Assembly (NCBI GenBank): GCA_022575985.1 | Contig: JAKSXM010000007.1 | Span: forward strand, 188,501-252,500 | Origin: Anagrus nilaparvatae | Taxonomy: Eukaryota; Arthropoda; Insecta; Hymenoptera; Mymaridae | DNA length: 64,000 nucleotides | Direction: 5' to 3' | Shown here: in pieces, positions 56,101 through 64,000 of the stretch | Numbering within the stretch: position 1 is the stretch's first letter | How the letters are laid out: every line of letters begins with the position of its first letter | Translations under genes and position numbers: made by a program | The notes under the pieces: model-generated | Databases searched by the model: none | What the model saw: only the letters and a program-made list of their open reading frames with translations | What the model was told of the DNA's origin: nothing

Positions 56101-56199
56101 TATTTAGAAAGGCCTATTTCAGAATCATTGGTACGATTTGGTGATGTTTTAGAAAGCTTAGTAGTACATAAAAATGAGTACAAAAATAAAAAGCATTAA
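53151..56199 (+). CDS. Alg12: ALG12 alpha-1,6-mannosyltransferase with long tail
   Basis: ALG12 (family GT22) adds the eighth mannose, alpha-1,6, to the dolichol-linked N-glycan precursor on the lumenal side of the ER. Eight coding exons (53151-53276, 53348-53480, 53544-53717, 53776-53929, 54262-54406, 54479-54705, 55046-55294, 55461-56199) keep frame for 648 residues. The first membrane segment ([15 protein letters not shown]) is followed by the GT22 signature [18 protein letters not shown] and [17 protein letters not shown]. Later conserved parts are [25 protein letters not shown] and [16 protein letters not shown]. Several hydrophobic helices fit a multi-pass ER protein. Human ALG12 has 488 residues; the excess is a C-terminal tail of about 175 Lys/Glu-rich residues after [14 protein letters not shown] (about 473-648) that looks coiled-coil. 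The TTG codon upstream is not a start; the ATG at 53151 is. The donor GTATCC after exon 5 is weak. AATAAA follows near 56390. Confidence 0.94.
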
Positions 56200-56980
56200 A
56201 AACTATTGTAAAAATGCAGCTCTTCTGTGATAATGGTGTTAGCATTAGAATTTAGGAACAGCAATATTATGAAATTATTTAAAACTTAGAATTTAATTAC
56301 TTTTATAAAAGCTTTAAACTTTTAAGACTGGAAATAACTAAAAAAAAGCATGTATGTAATTCGCTATTACTCTTGTATACACCTAATTAAATAAACAAAC
56401 ATTTGTAAAAGTCTATTTAAAAGAATGTATACCCAAAAAGCATAATTAAAAGAAAGCTTTCTCTCTTATTTGAAAACCAATATACTACTCATGTACGCAT
56501 GTACTAATGATACCAATGAATTAGTATACCAATGATATCAATGATACCAATGAACCAATGATACGGTGTCATATACGAAATTTTTGTTCTAATAAGATTT
56601 TTACATTTACATTTTTTTATATAGTATAGGGGAATTTATTACATAAAATTGAGGTAATCAATCTATTTTTTTACCAACCAAGGAAAGTGACCAAAATTGT
56701 TATTGCATTCGCTTTAGTATTGTCTTAACATGATTCGTTACATATTTAAACTTTTTGGACGGACCCCTTCGGGGGTCAAATAGCACCTTTTAGGAAGTAA
56801 ACATTTTTTTTAAAACAACAGAAATCGATTCATTTTTTAATTCTAAAAGGAAAATGTAAAGTTAAATTTCTCAAAAAAATGCATCCCTTTAAAGTTACAG
56901 CCCTTAAAACTCTGATCTTCTTGATACAGGAAAACTTCGGTATCCGCGATTAATGCGTTCTCAAAAAGTTCCGCGAATAC
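56200..56980. other. ALG12 3' flank
   Basis: This holds the likely 3' UTR and polyadenylation site. A short ATGATACCAATGA repeat cluster lies at 56502-56570. No gene was seen. Confidence 0.4.
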
Positions 56981-56999
56981 CGAATCCGGGAATACGTAA

Positions 57000-57620
57000 A
57001 AGGGAAGCCCTTTGGACCTAATCTGAACGCAGAAAGTTTGAATATGGCAAAAACGCCCATTTTGAGGGTAGTTTTAGCTAATATAAGGGTGAAATATTAA
57101 TTTTTCATTAATAAATCCATGAAATTTGTTTTCAGCGACCCGAAAAACCCTTGTGGACCTAATCTTGACGCAAAAAGTGCAGAAACAGCAAAAACACCCC
57201 TGTTGGGGGTAGTTTTCGGTAATTTAGGGTTGATATATATTAATTATTTATTAAAAAATCTATGAAATTCATTTTCAGCGATTCAAAAAACCCTTGTGGA
57301 CCAAATCTGGCGGCAAAAAGTGCGAAAATAGTGAAAACACCCCTTTCGGGGGTAGTTTTAGCTAATTTAGTGGTTAAATATTAATGTTACCTTAAAAAAT
57401 CTTTAAGATTCTTAATTAGCGACCCATTAAACCCTTGGAAACCAATTCTTGGATAAATCTATCGACTCAGAAGGTGATGACATTAAAATTACCTCCTTTT
57501 GGGGGTAGTTTTTGCAAATTGAAGGCTGAAGCGCAATTTTCTTTACCAAATGACACCGATTTTCGGTTTCAGCGACCCAAAAAACCTATACTAGAGCGAA
57601 TCTCGTATTCGCAACCGTAA
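57000..57620 (-). repeat. About 140-bp tandem array, inverted
   Basis: CAGCGACCC-type landmarks recur at about 57134, 57277, 57418 and 57570 (periods 140-152). Read on the minus strand the unit has GGGTTTTTCGGGTCGCTGAA, CTAAAACTACCC and AGATTAGGTCCA, the same arrangement as the array at 14520-15150. The ORF at 57435-57620 is inside it. Confidence 0.85.
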
Positions 57621-58063
57621 GTGCACCACCCCCCCCCCGTATTTTGACTAGAGTATTTTATGAACTTTAAATTATAGTTTACGTTTTTATAATCTAATAT
57701 TATAATATAACCTTTAAAATAGCCCTTTCCCCCCTCACACGCCTTCAAACCCTTTTAAACATTTTTTTTCTTTCCCAAATATGAAACAGAGATTAAAATT
57801 TGAAACAAATAAATGTATTATGCTTTTTTTTGGTGTTAGTTTTTAAATAATTTAAATTTCCTGTTTGCTACATTAAAGACAGTTTTTAAAAATTTAAATG
57901 CTTTTTAAACGATTAAAATGAAAAATACTTGTTCCATTTTTCTTATCGAATTTTCCAGGTTCATGATATTAAAAAAAAATTATTTATAAATGTTAATTCG
58001 TGTCAATAAAAATATTAAACAAAGTGATATTCATGTATATTTCATTTCATATTTGATTGTAAT

Positions 58064-58697
58064 GGATATATTCATAAACGAAAAATTAAAAAAAAATTTT
58101 TATTATCAAGTTGGTGGTAATGATGGTAAAATTTAAATAGTGTTCATAAATGGTCACGTGGTTTGAAAACAGATATACTAAAAAATATGTATGCATCTTT
58201 CCCATCTTTTCCTACATTTAATTCTATATTTTTAGGCTTTGTAAATTATTAATAATTAAACAATTTAATTATATCTTTATTAATAATTTAAAGTTCTAAA
58301 TTTGATCGTTCAAATAATATTTTTATTTATGCTTTTAACTATATGCAATGAATGATTTGTTTGACTATCACTTAACCTATAAATATTCCCGTTATCCAAA
58401 AAAATAACTTATTTTAAATGAAAGTCTGTAAGAATATAATAAATTTTTCTAATGATAGATAAAGGTGAATTGGGTTCGGGTTGACCATAATATATTTTGG
58501 GATAAGAAACAATATTTATTTTTTTATATATATTTACGAAGCATATAATATCAATACATGCTTCTGCTTTGGCATATTTTTTTATTATATTTTTTTAAAA
58601 CACGTGACCATTTATGAACACTATTTAAATTTTACCATCATTACCACCAACTTGATAATAAAAATTTTTTTTTAATTTTTCGTTTATGAATATATCC
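58064..58697. mobile_element. Element with about 100-bp perfect inverted ends
   Basis: The left end (GGATATATTCATAAACGAAA, CAAGTTGGTGGTAATGATGG, TAAATGGTCACGTG) is mirrored base for base from CACGTGACCATTTATGAACA to CGTTTATGAATATATCC at the right. A one-ended copy lies at 6930-7090. Confidence 0.9.
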
Positions 58698-59313
58698 AAT
58701 AAAAAATATTGTATTTCCTGTTTATCATTTAAAATTTTCCTCTTTTTATTACAAAATTTTATTCATATAAAAAATGACAAATCCAAAATTTATTTACTTT
58801 AGCTTATATTAACCAATGTGGCATGCTCCCCTAAAAGATTTTCTTAAAAAATAATGAAAATATAACAGCTGTTTTCAATTTTTCACCTGAAATTTTCTAA
58901 TTACCACATAAAATTGAGTACGATTTCCTATAAAAATTCTATTTAATGTCAGAGTCTTATATAAATGATTTAAAAAGTTTTTTGTGAAAGAAAAGAAATT
59001 TTTAAAAGTGGTTGAAGGCGTTTTAACCTCTGTTTTAAGGGTTATAATATAAATATTAGGTTATAAAAACGTAATTCATAATTTAAAGTTCATAAAATAT
59101 ACATTAGATTCATTTATTTTAAATTTAATTTGTTCAAGGGATGCATTTTTTTGAAAAACTTATGTTCACATTTTCTTTTTAGAATAAAAAAACGAGTCTA
59201 TTTTTATTGTTTAAAAAAATTTTTGTTTATCCCCTTTAATTTATACAATTTTCGTTTCTTATATATAGTATCTGCAATCAAATTTTGTCACTTGCGAGAA
59301 AAAATATGTATAA

Positions 59314-59870
59314 ACTAGCTGCCTCTAGCTCTCTTCGCTCGCCCCGGCAACCACCAAGGAGGCTGCTTCCCCATGGACCTCTACAACTTGATTTTTCCAA
59401 TGATATGTTGTTTTAGGTTACTAAACATTTTGTAACCTTTTTTTACCCGAAGTATTATCTAAAATTTTCTAAATCATAAAAATTACGGGCATATGAAACC
59501 TGACAGTATACAAAGCTAATTCGCTACCCTTCCATAGGATCCACAAGCATCAGTCGTTGTTTCCCTCGAATAACCCATTCTAGGATTCTGCCTGTAATAG
59601 CTGTTCAAGCTTCTTTTAGTTACTATATTATATTCATTTACTAAATTATAATGACTGATAAAAATTAGAAATGTATATAAATAATACTAGCTGCCTCCGG
59701 CTCGCTTCGCTCGCCCCGACAGCCGCCATGGGGGCTGCACCCCCCTGGACCCCTGTGACTTTATTTTTCCAAAAATATGTTGTTTTAGGTTACTCAATAT
59801 TTTGTAAAATAATCTTCTTTTCCCCAAGTATTATCTAAAATTTAACGAATCATAAAAATAATGGCAATCC
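59314..59870 (+). repeat. Two direct copies of a GCTGCCTC-CTTCGCTCGCCCC repeat
   Basis: ACTAGCTGCCTC, then GCTCTCTTCGCTCGCCCCGG at 59315 and GCTCGCTTCGCTCGCCCCGA at 59688, are followed in both by GGCTGC...CCCC..TGGACC, then TATGTTGTTTTAGGTTACT, then AAGTATTATCTAAAATTT. The copies are about 370 bases apart. The GC-rich start folds on itself. Confidence 0.85.
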
Positions 59871-60537
59871 ATATAAATGGATCAGTGACTAATAAAAATT
59901 AGAAATATATATAATATTAGTCCTAAACTTTTATAATTTTCGATAAATTATTGTATCTATTGCCGTAAACCCCGCGTCTCTAACTTTGATCGCTTTCTAT
60001 AGTTTATATATGGAACCGATTACCTTGAAAATTTAGGTGGATATTTGTAAATAATATTCCCAAATCAAATGAAATTCTTTTTGATAAAAAAATTTTTCTT
60101 TACTTTTCAGTTTTTTAGGTTTATAATTTTTTTTTTTATGGATGGATTGAGATCTTTCGTTTTATTTCAATATTTAATAATAAGTCTTGGAAATCCAGTT
60201 TTTTCAAGTGCATAAGAAATTTTTATCGTTATCAATTGAAACAAAACCTAGCCTATGTTTTGACCGATAATTTTTGCCATCTTTTGCCGTAAACCCGATG
60301 TCTCTAACTTTTATCGCGTTCGGACATAAAAACAAAATTAAGGATTTATATACTATCAAAACTTTTAGAGGCTCCGCCCAATTTAAAATTATTTTACGCT
60401 TAAAAAATAATTTTTCACTGCAAATTTATAATTTTGCAAACACGTTCAGATTTTTCAGATGAAGCTCTGCCCCCCCCCCTCTATTTAAATTTACTTCAAT
60501 TCTTTTCTGTTGCGTTTTAAAACTATGTTAAAACTAT

Positions 60538-60680
60538 ATACCCTCTGTTTCAGAGCAACTAGTATACTTTTGTATGAAAGCCAATCATAAGTTAATAAAA
60601 TAATTAGTAAGAGAGAGACAAATTATCTAGTTATAAACATGATTGGTTACACAGAAACTAGTTGATCTGAAACATACAGT
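60538..60680. mobile_element. Short MITE, CCCTCTGTTTCAGAGCAACT end
   Basis: TATACCCTCTGTTTCAGAGC plus AACTAGT is mirrored by ACTAGTTGATCTGAAACATA plus CAGTAT, with CCAATCATAA against GATTGGTTA inside. The CCCTCTGTTTC end resembles those of mariner/Stowaway-like MITEs with TA targets. Confidence 0.7.
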
Positions 60681-61060
60681 ATGTTAAAACCATATGTTAA
60701 AACTATGTTTCTCTACAAATTTACAATTATGCAAACACATTCAAGCTTTTCAGAGCAGCGTAGGTGAAAAATTAATGAAAAATTATAGGTTCTTATTGAT
60801 TCTCTAATTATAATAGAGAATGAAAGCGTTCTTCTGAATGTACTTATTTATATTCAATCTCTGATTGTATTTTAAAAAACTTCGTTTCTTTTTTATTAAA
60901 TAATTATTTTTATACTTTTTTATTCCAAATAATTCGTTTTTTTAATCAAATATTTAAAATAATAAAGGTAAGTCATTTTTTATAATTTTGAATTCCCATT
61001 TCCCACTCAAACTTACAGCTCAGAAGCGTCCTCAACTCTCTGAAAACCCCTCATATTAGT

Positions 61061-61683
61061 TGTAACGGAGTAACCCCTTCCATGTAGTAAAAATCAAGGT
61101 ATTTTCACATCCTAAGTAATTTCACTAAAACACTATATATATTCCCTAAGCTCAAACATAGAAGGACATCTTACAGTAAATTTCAACTAAAAAGGCGAGG
61201 GAATTGATGTATGGAGCATTAGAAAGAAGAACCAAGAAGAAAGCCTCTCGCTCACGTTTTGAACTTTGAACAGAGCAGACGTATAATTAAAAATATCTAA
61301 AACAAGCATGAGTCATTAGCATCTCAAGCATCAATTATTAATTTATAAAACTAAATCAATTCTCAAATCTTAAACTAACATTTTCAATAGTTGTTACATT
61401 TTTAATAGTTCAATTACCAATTTGTTAATAAATAATTACTGTTATAATATTTGTATATATTTTAATTAATAAATTATATAATCAAGTGCCATAATTCATA
61501 AAGCATCGATATCAAACATGAATAAATTAAGTGTGTTGCATCTTAAACTCATAAGTGTGTTATTTATTTAAATCTGCAAACCTGCCAACATAACAAACTA
61601 TTACCTTTTCAGGTAGAGAACCCATAATTTCTAGTACTGTTGGAGTTGCCAAATATCTCTAGACTCCATTTCGTAACAGTACA
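61061..61683 (+). mobile_element. Candidate 5' LTR of a retrotransposon
   Basis: The segment opens TGTAACGGAGTAACCC and closes TTCGTAACAGTACA (TG...CA form). It is followed at once by TTTTTGGTGTCAGAGTGG, which resembles the primer-binding region next to many insect LTRs. No gag or pol reading frame follows in the remaining 2.3 kb, so it is either a decayed or solo copy or one whose body lies outside. A weakly similar stretch occurs at 62340-62400. Confidence 0.4.
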
Positions 61684-64000
61684 TTTTTGGTGTCAGAGTG
61701 GTTCTACCTGTAAAAATGGACAAAAAAAAACTTTTTGGCAGTTTGCAAAAAAAATGAAATCAGTGCAGTTAAAAATTTAACATTATTAACTTTTAGTTGA
61801 AACAAAAAGTGAATTTTTTTTTAATTCAAAAACAACGCCCTAACAGTCACATTTGAAGAATTTATATATATTTTTAAAATAGAAACTTTCTAAATTTTAA
61901 CGACTCTGTGTAAAAAAAAAAATAAAAAAAAAATTTTTTTTATTGCATACGCGAGTGACTAAATCTTTTTATGAGTTTTCGTCGAAATCAAAAACTTGCC
62001 GGCCTCACATATATTATACACACAACATAATTTTTTTTTTCAAATGATACACTTCGTAAATAATCGACTACGACCGGGTATTTTCGGAAATATATATAAA
62101 AATTTTTTTTTAAAAGTGTACTCAAAAATTTTTTTTTATAATTGACAAACAAAATAATTTGTTTAATATATATACTAAATAGTGATAAACTCTTTAAAGT
62201 GAAATCTAACTTAAACAATTATAACAGTTAAAGTGAACAATAAATATACATTTAATTCTCTATATGAGGTTTTGTCAACGGTTTCCCTCATATCCTAGGG
62301 CAAATGCCAGAGAAAATATAATAATTTTCGGGTCCGTTGAAAAGACAATTCCCCGAGTGAAAATCAAGATATTTACACACACTAAGAACTGAAAACATCA
62401 TCATATCATGATCATATCAACCACCTGCGAGTACAAGTTTTATTTTCAAATATAAAAATATATACATATATACACAGCTGCATCTATACTATCAAAGAAT
62501 GTAAGGATAAACAGAAGAAGAAGAGGAAAAGAAGAAGTAAAAGAACTCCGCTTCTACTATATATATTAGACCGCTGCTTATCATCTTATTCTATGTTTGA
62601 GCAAAACCAATCTTACATACAAAGTAAATTTGTTTTTTCTTTCATACACAAACTATAATAATATATTAATAATTTCCCGCTACTACTATATATATACTAA
62701 AAATTTTCTCTTTCACATACTTAAATTCAATAATATACAATTAAATTCAACTAAATTATATAATAATAATCAAATAACTACAAACAAATTATATAAAAAA
62801 AAAAACATTGAAACTATATAAATTAATAATACTCGTAAAAACACTTTTTCTTAAATAAAATTTTTTTACCTGCTTAAGCTTTAAGATGAAAAATACTACT
62901 TAATAATAAAATTTCTTTCAAATTTATCAAACTTATATAATTTAATAAAAATATTAAAATCTTTAACAAATCCAGACTTTTTAAATTGTGCTCACAATAT
63001 AATTTAGAATAAAAAAAATTAAATCCAAAAATACAAATACATGACTAGTTAAAAACCAAAGTTACAAGAATAATAAAATGTTTAATTTAAACCAAATACC
63101 AAAAACCAAATAAAAATTGTATTAAATTTTTACAACACTAAAGATTGAAAAATTACAAGAAAATTTGTTAAATTCTATATTGTATTTTTCATGCTAATAA
63201 TTACTATTGTCGTTAAACAAAATTCAATTTTCATTAATTTATATAAATTAGTATATTTATTAAAGAGCTATAAAAGTCCTTAAAATAGTCAAAATTCTAT
63301 AAAATCTTGATGATAATTAATAATTACATTTATTTATAAAATTTCAGTTTAATCATTAACAAAAAAAAAAACATAAAATAATAATAATAATAATAATAAT
63401 AATAAAGCACGAAAGGATTTCAGCTACCTTAATGCAAACATTTGTTTTTAAAATAAATAAATAAAAAAAAAACAAGATTCTCGTCAAAATTAACAACAAT
63501 TTCATACTCATAACTTATAAATCTTGACAACAAATGACCACATCACAAATCAAAATTCAGACAAAGAATTTCATTAAACATTACACCTGCATTTTTCAAC
63601 TAAAATTACCCCCTCAAATACGACAAATGAATACAAAATATTATGTTCTCTATATTATAGTGTTACATATTTATGACTTCATTAAAAATGATTTTTCTTC
63701 CCTCACAAACATAAGACCTTTATATGCGAGCATGTTAAAAAAAAATTAACTATTACGCGTTTATTATCTTATTATTTTCACCTAAAATTGCATTGTCTAT
63801 CAATTTTTAATAATATTAATTCCTAAACTTTGGATTTGATATAAAATTTGGTATATTCCGTTAGTTTACAAAATATATTATTTAAACGATAAATAAAAAT
63901 AAAAACTAAATTTTTATTTTTTTAAAATTAACAAGTAAATATCATCGGCATTACCAAATTTTTATGACTAAAATAATGTTTTCTAATTACCGTAATATCA
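61684..64000. other. Very AT-rich terminal region
   Basis: A purine-rich AGAAGAAGAGG tract lies at 62512-62540 and an (AAT)n microsatellite at 63377-63405. The short Tyr/Asn/Ile-rich ORFs are what such composition gives by chance. No gene was recognised. Confidence 0.5.

Noticed and set aside
61988..64000. Small ORFs as gag-like genes after the candidate LTR
   Set aside because: They are Ile/Asn/Lys/Tyr-rich chance frames with no zinc knuckle, protease or polymerase motif.

Overview
This is AT-rich nuclear DNA from an animal, almost certainly an insect. Genes have many short introns with GT-AG borders, coding exons are islands of normal composition, and the five protein genes are conserved animal genes. 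A hymenopteran (a parasitoid wasp, for instance) would suit the base composition and the density of small DNA transposons, but nothing here proves the order. I found no prokaryotic or viral gene.

Five complete gene models were built by hand from splice sites and reading-frame continuity; every exon junction keeps frame. From left to right: a UBE2E-class ubiquitin-conjugating enzyme (minus, 3746-4537); cytoplasmic tyrosyl-tRNA synthetase (minus, 13705-17709), head to head with a BIN3-like BAR-domain protein (plus, 18347-19348); the unfolded-protein-response factor XBP1 (plus, 20359-22660); the focal-adhesion adaptor paxillin (minus, 26288-45383) with an alternative last exon at 27371-27487; and ALG12, the ER alpha-1,6-mannosyltransferase of N-glycan assembly (plus, 53151-56199). 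XBP1 and ALG12 both serve ER protein folding, but they are far apart and nothing suggests co-regulation.

The most notable locus is XBP1. Two small hairpins with the IRE1 loop consensus bracket a predicted cytoplasmic intron of only 17 nt (21235-21251). Its removal switches the frame into a long acidic activation domain. In the unspliced frame, after normal splicing to the last exon, the short protein ends with a basic, Trp-containing tail that resembles the translational-pausing peptide of vertebrate XBP1u. Its WKPLKT core is duplicated in a stretch that is also coding in the spliced frame.

Most of the rest is repeats. There are many foldback or MITE-like elements with inverted ends: 2684-3742, 5680-6189, 6261-6820, 7091-7880, 8528-8952, 9787-10338, 11549-11994, 11995-12220, 34520-34886, 38716-38948, 41925-42798, 48722-48900, 52099-52471, 58064-58697 and 60538-60680. 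Two kilobase-scale palindromes lie back to back in the large paxillin intron (30590-35760 and 35830-39150). One interspersed family with internal CA/TG tracts is present in five copies. A tandem repeat of about 140 bp recurs at three separate loci. The last 3 kb may hold the left end of an LTR retrotransposon.
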